From Planctomycetaceae bacterium (GTDB lineage Bacteria > Planctomycetota > Planctomycetia > Planctomycetales > Planctomycetaceae), in NCBI GenBank assembly GCA_003445035.1, contig DLVV01000023.1, positions 1 through 13,090 of the forward strand: 13,090 nucleotides of DNA, written 5' to 3'. A program made the translations under genes and the position numbers. Positions 1 through 6,737 of this stretch are shown here, one piece after another. Each line of letters starts with the position of its first letter. Position 1 is the first letter of the stretch. Under the pieces are notes generated by a model. It did no database searches. It had not been told where the DNA came from and saw only the letters and a list, made by a program, of their open reading frames with translations.

Positions 1-381
1 GTGAAGTACAAGGACACCGACGAGATTCCCAAGGACGCGATTCCGCTGGTGATCCAGGTGCCAGACCCTCGCGGGATTCCCTCCTGGATCGATGCTCTGA
101 CACCCGCACCGCTTTTCGGCTGTGCCTACCCCCGCGGCTGTGCTTATCCGATGGGGGCTTACCCGGCCGGCTGTGCCTATCCGGCGGGGTGTGCCCGGCC
201 GATGGGGCCGCGGATGGTGAGCATCAAGATTTGCGCACCAGCGTGTGCCGTCGAATGTCTGCGGGTGGGGCAGCACGTCTACAGCGGCCGCAGGATCCGC
301 TACAACTTCGGCGACTACAAGGTCGACATCCGGCTCCGCCGCAACGGCTGGATCGAGGTCGATTACCAGGACGACGACTAG
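1..381 (+). CDS. Small Cys-rich protein with CAYP-type repeat, unknown function, possibly 5'-partial
   Basis: I do not recognise this family. The frame is open from base 1 (a GTG codon) to a TAG at 379-381, giving 126 residues. GTG may be the start, or the gene may begin upstream of the window. Three parts are visible: an acidic/polar N-terminus (residues 1-39), a repeat (41-69, bases 121-207) of the units CAYPRG, CAYPMG, AYPAG, CAYPAG and CARPMG, and a C-terminal half. That half opens with a Cys-x3-Cys-x3-Cys cluster (C78, C82, C86) and continues with alternating charged and aromatic residues ending in an acidic tail (DYQDDD), which looks like a small beta-rich domain. There are seven Cys in all. 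No signal peptide or membrane segment is visible if the start is base 1. The gene converges on the minus-strand enolase-superfamily gene with only 9 bases between the stops. Codon use is GC-rich like its neighbours. Function unknown; metal or disulfide roles for the Cys are only possibilities. Confidence 0.6.
   Translation: MKYKDTDEIPKDAIPLVIQVPDPRGIPSWIDALTPAPLFGCAYPRGCAYPMGAYPAGCAYPAGCARPMGPRMVSIKICAPACAVECLRVGQHVYSGRRIRYNFGDYKVDIRLRRNGWIEVDYQDDD
121..207 (+). repeat. Degenerate 18-base coding repeat (CAYPxG units)
   Basis: Five tandem units encode CAYPRG, CAYPMG, AYPAG, CAYPAG and CARPMG. The third unit lacks its Cys codon and so is 15 rather than 18 bases. Codons differ between units (tgtgcctac, tgtgcttat, tgtgcctat), so the peptide pattern is better kept than the DNA. 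That suggests selection on the protein rather than very recent DNA duplication, although so few units allow only a weak statement. Confidence 0.75.
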
Positions 382-390
382 CCTCGGCCG

Positions 391-1674
391 TCAGAACGGT
401 GCCTCGCTGGAGTGCACGGCCCCTTCGAGCACCCGGCTCCTGAGATCGGCCCAGTCGGCCGATCCGTCGTTGGAGATGTGCTCGAGGTTGATCCCACGGG
501 GGAAGAACGGCAGCCGGCCGCGTTGCCAGTCCTCCCAGAACTGCTGGCAGTGCGCGTAGTAGGTCGTCGTGCCCGACGGCCACCGCAGCGCGATCACCAG
601 GTCCGGGTGTGGGTAGGGTTTTTCTTTTGGCTTGCAACCGAACAGCTCGATCGCTTCCTCGTCGAGTTCGATGCCCAGCCCGGGTCCGTCGGGCACGGTG
701 CAGAGGCCGTTGGAAACCTCAAGCGGCGTGGACACGCAGTCCCGTTCGAACAACTGGAAGCAGTTGACCGAGGGCCAGCGGGCGTGTTCGAGCACGGCAC
801 CCAGCTGCAGTGCGAAGGCTCCGGCGATCTTTGTCCCGACGACCTGCAGGAAGAACGACTTGTTGAATTCCCGGCAGACCAGCGCGTCCTGCTGGATCTT
901 GGTCGCTCCTCCGGTCACCACGAATCCGTCGACCATCTCCTCGCGGATCGCCGTCTCCAGCGACGGCTCCTCGGGATGATTCTGCGTGTGCATCGAGATG
1001 GGGACGTGGGTGTGCTGCCGCAGGAAGCTGTAGCCGGCCACGTCGTGGTGCGGAATCGGACTCTCGTACATCACCACGTGGTGGAACGCTTCGAGTTCTT
1101 TCAACAGCCGGGTGCAGTGAGCGGTGTCGATCCCGAAGCCGTTGAAGTCCATGTCGACTTCGAAGTGCTCCGGCAGGCTGGCACAGAGCTTGCGGGTGTT
1201 TTCGATCAGGTCCCACCACGGCCGGCCCTTGGTCTTGAATGCCGTGTAGCCGCTCTCCCCGGCCAGCTTCGCCTCGCTGATCCAGTCCTCGGCCGAGAGG
1301 TCGATGTCCCACCAGCTGATGTGGCAGCGGTCTCGCACCTGCTGTCCCAGCAGTTGCCAGATCGGGCAGTCGGCCGCCTTGGCGGCCGCGTCGAACAGCG
1401 CGATCTGCAGCCCGGCTCCCAGTTCGTCGTCCCACATGGTCTCGGCGGGGTGCTTGCCGACGACCTTGGCCTTGGAGGCCTCGCTGGTCGTCTCGTCCCC
1501 CCAGGTGTAGTAGACCATCGTCTCGCCGAATCCGACGACACCCGAGTCGAGGGTGACCCGTACGATTTCGAAGAGGTTCCAGTGAGGGATCTCACGGACC
1601 ATGTGCCGGGCGGGCACCTCGCGGAGTGGCAACTCGACCCAGAAGGTCTCGATGTTGGTGACGTTGTGTGACAT
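391..1674 (-). CDS. Enolase-superfamily (mandelate racemase / muconate lactonizing enzyme-like) protein
   Basis: The 427-residue protein has the two-domain MR/MLE layout: an N-terminal capping domain (about 1-115), then a TIM barrel. The KxK motif of the second strand is present (K147-T-K149, in FKTKGRPW). Two metal ligands fit, at D174/D176 (VDMDFNG) and E204 (MYESPIP). At the third-ligand position, after VPIS near residue 227, the sequence reads MHTQNH with no Glu or Asp. The strand-7 region (FFLQVVGTK, about 274-282) lacks the His expected in mandelate racemase or glucarate dehydratase. A C-terminal extension of about 75 residues follows the barrel. Family members racemise, dehydrate or cycloisomerise carboxylate substrates, often sugar acids; the substrate here is unknown. 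The ATG is preceded by GGGAG about 7 bases upstream. The gene lies 18 bases behind the symporter on the same strand, so co-transcription is likely. The family assignment is firm, the reaction is not, and it may be a non-canonical or inactive subfamily. Confidence 0.9.
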   Translation of the reverse strand: MSHNVTNIETFWVELPLREVPARHMVREIPHWNLFEIVRVTLDSGVVGFGETMVYYTWGDETTSEASKAKVVGKHPAETMWDDELGAGLQIALFDAAAKAADCPIWQLLGQQVRDRCHISWWDIDLSAEDWISEAKLAGESGYTAFKTKGRPWWDLIENTRKLCASLPEHFEVDMDFNGFGIDTAHCTRLLKELEAFHHVVMYESPIPHHDVAGYSFLRQHTHVPISMHTQNHPEEPSLETAIREEMVDGFVVTGGATKIQQDALVCREFNKSFFLQVVGTKIAGAFALQLGAVLEHARWPSVNCFQLFERDCVSTPLEVSNGLCTVPDGPGLGIELDEEAIELFGCKPKEKPYPHPDLVIALRWPSGTTTYYAHCQQFWEDWQRGRLPFFPRGINLEHISNDGSADWADLRSRVLEGAVHSSEAPF

Positions 1675-1692
1675 GTGAGTCTCCCGGGATCC

Positions 1693-3972
1693 TTAGCTAC
1701 CGATTCCGGCCATCAGCACCGCAAAACCGATGATCGCAAAACAGACGACCACCGAGATGATGAAGCCCACGACGTCCTCGGTGGTCGGCTTCTGGAATTC
1801 CAGCGAACTGCCGGGCAGCAACTTGACCCTCTCGCACGTCGACGGATCGGCGTAGGCGGCCTCCAGTTTCCTGGCGTCGGCTTCGGGGTCGGGATCCACC
1901 GGGGTCTTCATCTTGGCGTAGTAGCGGTCGAGGGCTTCCTCGGAGTTCTTTCGGGTCAGGAGACTGGCCACGATCATGACCAGGAACGGCATCATGATCT
2001 TGGGGACCAGTCCCAGGGCATTCAGGGACGACTTGGACTGTGCGGCCAGGTCGATTCCCAGCGGCTGGTAGAACATCAGGTTCAGCTTCAGGTTGCCCTC
2101 GCCATGCAACTCGGTGCCCTCGGGGTACGCCAGGGTCTCTCGCACCGTGTGCTCATCGACCTGCGTGGTGTCGACCACCGCGAGCGTCACCGACTTGTCG
2201 ACCGGGGAGATGCTTTTCCAGAAGATGCTGTTGCTCTTGGATGTCTTGACGGACGGCAGGCGGGTCACACCGGCCTCGACAACCTGCATGCCGTCGGGCC
2301 CGGGGATCTCAATTGTTTCAGGCGAGATCGATCGTGGCTTGCCGGCATTGTGCCTGTCGAGTTCCGGTCCTGTCAGTCCCTGGCCGGCCGCGGTCCACAC
2401 GGCTTTCGCCTCGGTCAGCTTTCGTCTCAGCAGCGACTTGGAGGCGACGGCCTGGGTGGTGGTGACCGTGTGGGGGGTGCGTGTCATCAGGTCCTGGTTG
2501 GTCCGGAGCCCGCTGAAGACCTGCGGGCCGAAATAGGGGATCACGAAGAAAAACAACAGGCAGTAGATGACGGTTGTCCAGGCTGCCCGGCCGCTGGCTT
2601 TGCGCCAGTACATTCCGATCCAGAACGGGGCGGCAAAGACCAGCGGGAACCAGAAGGTGAGTTCCAGTTGTTCGAGCATGTCGTAGAACGTCAGGGCGAA
2701 GAAGCACGAGCCGGCCACGACGATCACTCCCGTCAGTCGACCTAACCAGAGGCATTCTCGCTCGCTGGCTTGTGGCCGCAGGAATGGCACGTAGAGGTTG
2801 CGGACGATCAATCCGGCGCCGACGACCATCTGGGCATCCACGCTGCTCATCAGGGCTGCCAGCAGGCAGGCCAGCATCAGTCCGCGGAATCCCGGTCCCA
2901 GCAGTTGCATCGAGGCGTAGCCCCAGGTCAGGTCCGGTTCCTTGACCAGTGCGGGCACATCGGCATACAGCGTCGCAGCAATCAGTGCCGTCAGCACCCA
3001 CCCCAGCGTGCAGAATCTTTTCAGGAAATTGCCCACCACCAGTCCCACCCTCGCGTCGTATTCGGTCTTGGCCGATCCGCCGCCGGTGGCGATGAAGTGA
3101 GGCTGGACGACGATGCCGGTGAGATTGGCCAGCACGATGGCGCCGAGATACAGCAGCGAGAACTCCGCGGCGCTGGAACCGATGATGTCGAAATACGACT
3201 CGGGCAACTGGTCGTGCATCACCTCGAAACCCGTTTTGTCTCCCCCGGGATTCAGCTCCGGGTTGTCGCTCAAGGCGCCCAGCCCGATCGGAATCAGCAT
3301 CACCGAGAGCCCGATGATGCACAGGCCCTGGATCAGGTCGGTGAAGTACGCAGCTGCCAGGCCACCGGCAATGCCGTAGAGCACCACCACCACGGCGATG
3401 ACCGGGATCAGCACGTGCTTCAGCTCCATCTTCGTGCCCAGCACGGAGACTTTCTTGTCGTCGTCCGCCGCGTCGGTTGCCGCATCCGTCGGTGTCTCGG
3501 CGGTCGCCACAGCCGCGGTGGCTGCTGGAGGCATGATCATCGGCTCGGCGGTCTTGGCGATCGCCGAGAAGAACATCGAACCGTAGATCATGAAGAAGAG
3601 AACGCCAAAGATGCTGTAGGCGGCGCCCAGTCCGCGAGACTCGTATCGTTCGACGAACCAGTCGCCCAGCGTCAGGTGCCGCATGCGGCGGTACCAGACA
3701 CCGGTGATCCAGTAGAACGGGGTCACGAACAGCCAGAACATCACGCTCCACATGCCGCTCATGCCACCGGTGAACGTGGTCCGGCCGGTGTTGACCGGGT
3801 CACTGGATCCGGTTCCGGCTCCGAATGCGGCAAACGTCTGCAACAACTTGCCGAATCCGCGACCGCCCAGGAAAAAGTCCTCCTGCTTGTTGATCTGCGT
3901 GGCGCAGTAGGCGCCGATGCCGATCATCATCAGGAAGTAACCACCCAAGACGAGGTAGTCGGGAAGTGTCAT
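1693..3972 (-). CDS. Sodium/solute symporter (SSS family), enlarged
   Basis: A multi-spanning inner-membrane transporter of 759 residues, predicted to couple solute uptake to Na+. Diagnostic stretches are a first helix at about 5-25, FFLGGRGFGK (33-42), the FGAGTGSSDP region (50-59), GGLAAAYFTDLIQG (203-216) and LMSSVDAQMVVGAG (374-387). Typical SSS proteins have about 500-550 residues. The excess comes from an Ala/Thr/Asp-rich segment (about 148-175) and a large hydrophilic segment (about 490-655) before two final helices (about 657-672 and 735-756). The frame stays open upstream to 4212, but I start at 3972: the protein then begins directly with the first helix (MTLPDYLVLGGYF), and AAGGAT lies about 9 bases upstream. 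The 80 extra residues look like translated intergenic DNA. The gene is the upstream partner of the enolase-superfamily gene, so an organic-acid or sugar-type substrate is plausible but inferred only from the neighbour. Confidence 0.92.
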   Translation of the reverse strand: MTLPDYLVLGGYFLMMIGIGAYCATQINKQEDFFLGGRGFGKLLQTFAAFGAGTGSSDPVNTGRTTFTGGMSGMWSVMFWLFVTPFYWITGVWYRRMRHLTLGDWFVERYESRGLGAAYSIFGVLFFMIYGSMFFSAIAKTAEPMIMPPAATAAVATAETPTDAATDAADDDKKVSVLGTKMELKHVLIPVIAVVVVLYGIAGGLAAAYFTDLIQGLCIIGLSVMLIPIGLGALSDNPELNPGGDKTGFEVMHDQLPESYFDIIGSSAAEFSLLYLGAIVLANLTGIVVQPHFIATGGGSAKTEYDARVGLVVGNFLKRFCTLGWVLTALIAATLYADVPALVKEPDLTWGYASMQLLGPGFRGLMLACLLAALMSSVDAQMVVGAGLIVRNLYVPFLRPQASERECLWLGRLTGVIVVAGSCFFALTFYDMLEQLELTFWFPLVFAAPFWIGMYWRKASGRAAWTTVIYCLLFFFVIPYFGPQVFSGLRTNQDLMTRTPHTVTTTQAVASKSLLRRKLTEAKAVWTAAGQGLTGPELDRHNAGKPRSISPETIEIPGPDGMQVVEAGVTRLPSVKTSKSNSIFWKSISPVDKSVTLAVVDTTQVDEHTVRETLAYPEGTELHGEGNLKLNLMFYQPLGIDLAAQSKSSLNALGLVPKIMMPFLVMIVASLLTRKNSEEALDRYYAKMKTPVDPDPEADARKLEAAYADPSTCERVKLLPGSSLEFQKPTTEDVVGFIISVVVCFAIIGFAVLMAGIGS

Positions 3973-4138
3973 GGGAGCGGATCCTTGAGATGGCGGAGCG
4001 GTCAGATCGGGTCGGTTGGGACCGCGATCGACCCGGGCGTGATGCGAGCAAGGTAACCGCGACCTCCGCGTCTTGCAATCCGCCCGCGGCTGGCAATTCC
4101 TCTTCCGTGAAGCCGTCGAAACAGGTATTTCAGTCGGA
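3973..4138. promoter_or_regulatory. Divergent intergenic region between the symporter operon and murD
   Basis: The 166 bases between two outward-facing starts should hold a promoter for each direction. I cannot identify a convincing -35/-10 pair on either strand. The Shine-Dalgarno-like AAGGAT for the symporter lies here (minus strand, close to 3982-3987). A dyad at 4008-4035 is listed separately. Confidence 0.4.
4008..4035 (+). other. Stem-loop upstream of murD
   Basis: Arms CGGGTCG (4008-4014) and CGACCCG (4029-4035) pair perfectly. The inner bases GTTG and CGAT extend the stem by four pairs, two of them G-U on the plus strand, leaving a 6-base loop. No T-run follows, so it is not an intrinsic terminator for plus-strand transcription. 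It could be a murD leader structure, an operator, or chance in GC-rich DNA. Confidence 0.3.
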
Positions 4139-5563
4139 ATGATCACCCGTGACAGCAACATTGACCCGCAAAAACTCGCCGGGATTCGGGCCACGGTGAT
4201 GGGCCTGGGCACCTTCGGTGGCGGGGCCGGAGCCGTGGAGTTTCTCCGCCGGCAGGGTGCTCACGTCACCGTGACCGATCTTCGAGACGCCGGATCACTG
4301 GTCGGTCAACTCGAACGTCTCGACCGTGTTCCCGGTCACCCGATCACCTGGAGGCTGGGTGAGCACCGGGACGAGGACTTCTCGGGGGCCGACCTGGTGG
4401 TGGTCAACCCGGCGGTGCCGACCGGCAGTCGTTGGACGGCGATCGCCGAGGCGGCCGGTGCGAAACTGACAACCGAGATCGGCCTGTTCTGGGACCTGTG
4501 TCCGGCCCGCACGATCGCCGTCACCGGCAGCAACGGCAAGTCGACCACCACGGCGATGATCCACGCCATCCTCTCCGCATCGGGCCAGGTCGCCTGGCTG
4601 GGCGGCAACATCGGTGGCAGCCTGCTGGGAGAACTTCGTTCGATCAGCCCCACCGACTGGGTGGTGCTCGAACTCAGCAGCTTCCAACTCGAACACCTCG
4701 ACCGTCAACAGGTCGCTCCTGACATCGCTGTCGTCACCAATCTCAGTCCCAATCACCTCGATCGTCACAAGACGCTCGAAGCGTACCGGCACGCCAAGCA
4801 GACGATCCTGAGATGGCAGACGTCCGGGCAGGCCTGCGTGCTCAACGACCTCGATCCCGATGTCTCGGCGTGGTCATTCCGCGGTCGGAGATGCGGATTC
4901 GGAGGAGGTTGCCGGCCGGATCGGGTGTCCGGACCCGGCGTTCACCTGGTCGACGTGGATCCCGAGACGGCGATGGTGCGAATGGGCGAGACGGCCGACG
5001 AGATTCCTCTCGGACACTGGGTGGTCGGTCCGGGTCACCACAATCGGCTGAACGCCGCCGCAGCGACGGCCGCGGCGCTGTTGGCCGGAGCCCGGGTTGA
5101 AGATGTCCGCAGCGGCCTGCGGGGATTTGCCGGACTGCCCCACCGCCTGCAGCTGGTCGGCGAATCGGGTGGACGGAGTTTCTACGACGACTCGTTGGCG
5201 ACGACGCCCGAATCGGTCGAGGTGGCGTTGGCCTCGTTCGCTTCGCCGGTGGTGTTGCTGGCCGGAGGTTACGACAAGCGGGTGCCGCTGGAGGGCCTGG
5301 CCAGGACGATTGCCCGGGGGACCCGGGCGGTGGCCTTGATGGGCGAGACGGCCGGCGAACTCGAGCGGCTGCTCGTGGAATTCGGCTGGGACGGACCTCG
5401 CCGGGTCTGCGAGTCATTCGACGAGGCCTTCGACTGGGCGATGGCCCAGTCCCGTTCCGGAGACAACATCGTGCTCTCCCCCGGTTGCGCCAGCTACGAC
5501 TGGTTCCCGAGCTTCCGGGAGCGGGGCGAGGAGTTTGTCCGGATGGCCCGGACGGCGGCCTAG
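4139..5563 (+). CDS. murD: UDP-N-acetylmuramoyl-L-alanine:D-glutamate ligase (MurD)
   Basis: Cytoplasmic ATP-dependent ligase adding D-Glu to UDP-MurNAc-L-Ala in peptidoglycan synthesis. The 474-residue protein shows all three Mur-ligase domains. The N-terminal nucleotide-sugar domain has VMGLGTFGGG (20-29). The ATPase core has the P-loop VTGSNGKSTTT (128-138), LELSSFQLE (177-185), NLSPNHLDRH (201-210) and a Lys in the YRHAK context (K220) suited to be the carbamoylated Lys, followed by GPGHHNRLNAA (297-307). The C-terminal domain has GLPHRL (332-337), DDSLATTPES (350-359), AGGYDKRVP (375-383) and SPGCASYDWFPSFRERG (447-463). Two positions differ from the Escherichia coli-type consensus: Asn instead of Asp in DHxDR, and Leu instead of Lys in DSKAT. 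A TTG start at 4073 would add 22 residues, but ATG 4139 gives a normal N-terminus; no strong Shine-Dalgarno decides. No other mur or division gene is adjacent. Its stop is 6 bases from the converging epmB stop. Confidence 0.95.
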   Translation: MITRDSNIDPQKLAGIRATVMGLGTFGGGAGAVEFLRRQGAHVTVTDLRDAGSLVGQLERLDRVPGHPITWRLGEHRDEDFSGADLVVVNPAVPTGSRWTAIAEAAGAKLTTEIGLFWDLCPARTIAVTGSNGKSTTTAMIHAILSASGQVAWLGGNIGGSLLGELRSISPTDWVVLELSSFQLEHLDRQQVAPDIAVVTNLSPNHLDRHKTLEAYRHAKQTILRWQTSGQACVLNDLDPDVSAWSFRGRRCGFGGGCRPDRVSGPGVHLVDVDPETAMVRMGETADEIPLGHWVVGPGHHNRLNAAAATAAALLAGARVEDVRSGLRGFAGLPHRLQLVGESGGRSFYDDSLATTPESVEVALASFASPVVLLAGGYDKRVPLEGLARTIARGTRAVALMGETAGELERLLVEFGWDGPRRVCESFDEAFDWAMAQSRSGDNIVLSPGCASYDWFPSFRERGEEFVRMARTAA

Positions 5564-5569
5564 GGTCGA

Positions 5570-6589
5570 CTACAGGCGGACCTTCCCGGTGGCTCCCGGT
5601 TCTTCGCGGACGTAACGGGGCACCGCGTAGCCGGGCAATCGGCTCTCCAGTTCACTGACCAGCTGCCGTCCCCGGGACTCGGGCACCTCGAAGTGCACCG
5701 TCCCCGCCACGCGGTCCAACTGGTGCAGGTAATAGGGCACGACGCCCAGGTTGGCCAACCGCGTGCACAATTCGGCCAGCGTGTCGACTTCGTCGTTGAC
5801 GCCGGCCAGCAGGACGGCCTGGTTGAGAACGGTCAGGCCGGATTCGACCAGCCGTCCCAGGGCGTCGGCACAGTCATCGACGACCTCGGACGGGTGATTG
5901 GCGTGCACGACGACGATGGGGGTCAGCCGGCCCTCTCGCAGTCGGAGGCACAGTGGCTCGGTGACCCGGCTGGGCAGAACCACCGGCAACCGCGTGTGGA
6001 TTCTCAGTCGCGCCAGGTGCGGGATGCTCTCGAGCCTCCCGAAAAGCTGGTCCAGTCGCGTGTCGGTCAGCATCAGCGGATCGCCTCCGCTGAGAATCAC
6101 TTCGTCGATCGAACTGTCGGCGGCCAGTTCGCCGACGGCCTCGTCCCACTCGTCCAGCCTGCGGGGCTCGTCGCCGTAGGGGTAGTGGCGTCGGAAGCAG
6201 TAGCGGCAGTGGACGGCACAGCTGCCGGTGGCGATCAGCAGCGCCCGCCCGTCGTACTTGTGGATCAGTCCCGGGGCCCGGCGGGCGTCCAGGTCGCCGA
6301 CCGCATCGGTCGTGCCGGTGGCCGGCTGTTGCTCGTCGGCGATCGGCAGCACCTGCTTCAGCAGCGGGTCGTCCGGATCCCCGTGCCGCATCCGCGCCAG
6401 GAAACTCTCGGGCACCATCACTCCGAAAAGTTCGGCCGATTCTCGAGCGGCTCCCAGCAGGGATCGGTCGAGTCCGAGTCGTTCCACCAGTGTCCGGGGA
6501 TCTCGGATCGCCCGGGACAGTTCGTCATGCCAGTCGGTGGCTTCCGGAGTGCCGGAGGACACGCTGTTGTGGACGATGGCTCGGGCCAC
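5570..6589 (-). CDS. epmB: EF-P-type lysine 2,3-aminomutase (radical SAM, EpmB)
   Basis: This PLP- and radical-SAM-dependent enzyme converts (S)-alpha-lysine to (R)-beta-lysine, which EpmA then attaches to elongation factor P. The 339-residue length matches EpmB (about 340) rather than catabolic KamA (about 415 or more). Visible features are the N-terminal DPLLKQVLP (74-82), HKYDGRALLIATGSC (110-124), the iron-sulfur motif C124-x3-C128-x2-C131 followed by FRRHYPYG, the SAM-binding LSGGDPL, and LRIHTRLPVVLPSR. K336, in the C-terminal GATGKVRL, is a plausible PLP lysine by comparison with EpmB. The start is GTG at 6589-6587; the frame upstream runs only to a TAG and offers no ATG. The divergent neighbour is efp itself, which strongly supports EpmB over lysine catabolism. 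No epmA lies in this window. Confidence 0.93.
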   Translation of the reverse strand: MARAIVHNSVSSGTPEATDWHDELSRAIRDPRTLVERLGLDRSLLGAARESAELFGVMVPESFLARMRHGDPDDPLLKQVLPIADEQQPATGTTDAVGDLDARRAPGLIHKYDGRALLIATGSCAVHCRYCFRRHYPYGDEPRRLDEWDEAVGELAADSSIDEVILSGGDPLMLTDTRLDQLFGRLESIPHLARLRIHTRLPVVLPSRVTEPLCLRLREGRLTPIVVVHANHPSEVVDDCADALGRLVESGLTVLNQAVLLAGVNDEVDTLAELCTRLANLGVVPYYLHQLDRVAGTVHFEVPESRGRQLVSELESRLPGYAVPRYVREEPGATGKVRL

Positions 6590-6636
6590 GCGGACCTCGG
6601 TTCCGTCGTTAAACCGGATGTGCTAGTCTGGCTCCA

Positions 6637-6658
6637 GTTGGCCGGGAATCGGGCCAAC
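6637..6658. repeat. Inverted repeat, 7-bp arms, between epmB and efp
   Basis: GTTGGCC (6637-6643) and GGCCAAC (6652-6658) are perfect reverse complements separated by 8 bases (GGGAATCG). Being symmetric DNA it could be a regulator binding site acting on both divergent genes. No T-run follows on either side, which argues against a terminator. Confidence 0.5.
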
Positions 6659-6670
6659 ACGGTGGAGAGG

Positions 6671-6694
6671 TGGTCGCGATTGTCCAATCGACCA
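6671..6694. repeat. Nested inverted repeats upstream of efp
   Basis: TGGTCG (6671-6676) and CGACCA (6689-6694) are perfect reverse complements. Nested inside, CGATTG (6677-6682) and CAATCG (6685-6690) are also perfect reverse complements and share two bases with the outer right arm. The outer and inner pairings overlap, so only an imperfect hairpin with a 2-base bulge can use most of both. It lies 43 bases before the efp start. Confidence 0.45.
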
Positions 6695-6737
6695 TCGCCG
6701 GACGGCTTAGCATAGCCAGTGGATACGGATACAACCA

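Larger units (their letters stand above)
6590..6737. promoter_or_regulatory. Divergent epmB/efp intergenic region with two dyads
   Basis: These 148 bases should carry promoters for both epmB (leftward) and efp (rightward). No clear sigma-70 boxes are seen. Two inverted repeats, at 6637-6658 and 6671-6694, lie between the starts and could be operators or, when transcribed, leader hairpins. A short tandem GGATAC GGATAC sits at about 6721-6732, just before efp, and efp has no strong Shine-Dalgarno sequence. Confidence 0.4.

Noticed and set aside
121..207. CRISPR-like or satellite repeat
   Set aside because: Units are 15-18 bases, in frame, degenerate at DNA level and without spacers; they are protein-coding.
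1..381. RiPP (modified peptide) precursor interpretation of the CAYP-repeat protein
   Set aside because: No maturase, protease or exporter gene is adjacent; the radical-SAM genes in the window (epmB, miaB) are housekeeping enzymes kilobases away. The repeat is also internal, not a C-terminal core.
412..1671. A 419-codon open frame on the plus strand
   Set aside because: It is exactly antisense to the enolase-superfamily gene, whose protein has clear family motifs. The antisense translation is rich in Arg, Gly, His and Gln with no motif, typical of a mirror frame in GC-rich DNA.
1675..4056. Long plus-strand frames (1675-2745, 2770-4056) opposite the symporter
   Set aside because: Both are antisense to a well-supported membrane transporter, and their His/Gln/Gly-rich translations show no domain.
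3973..4212. N-terminal extension of the symporter to 4212
   Set aside because: The 80 extra residues are Arg/Pro/Ser-rich, overlap the start of murD and precede the normal first helix. ATG 3972 has a Shine-Dalgarno-like AAGGAT.
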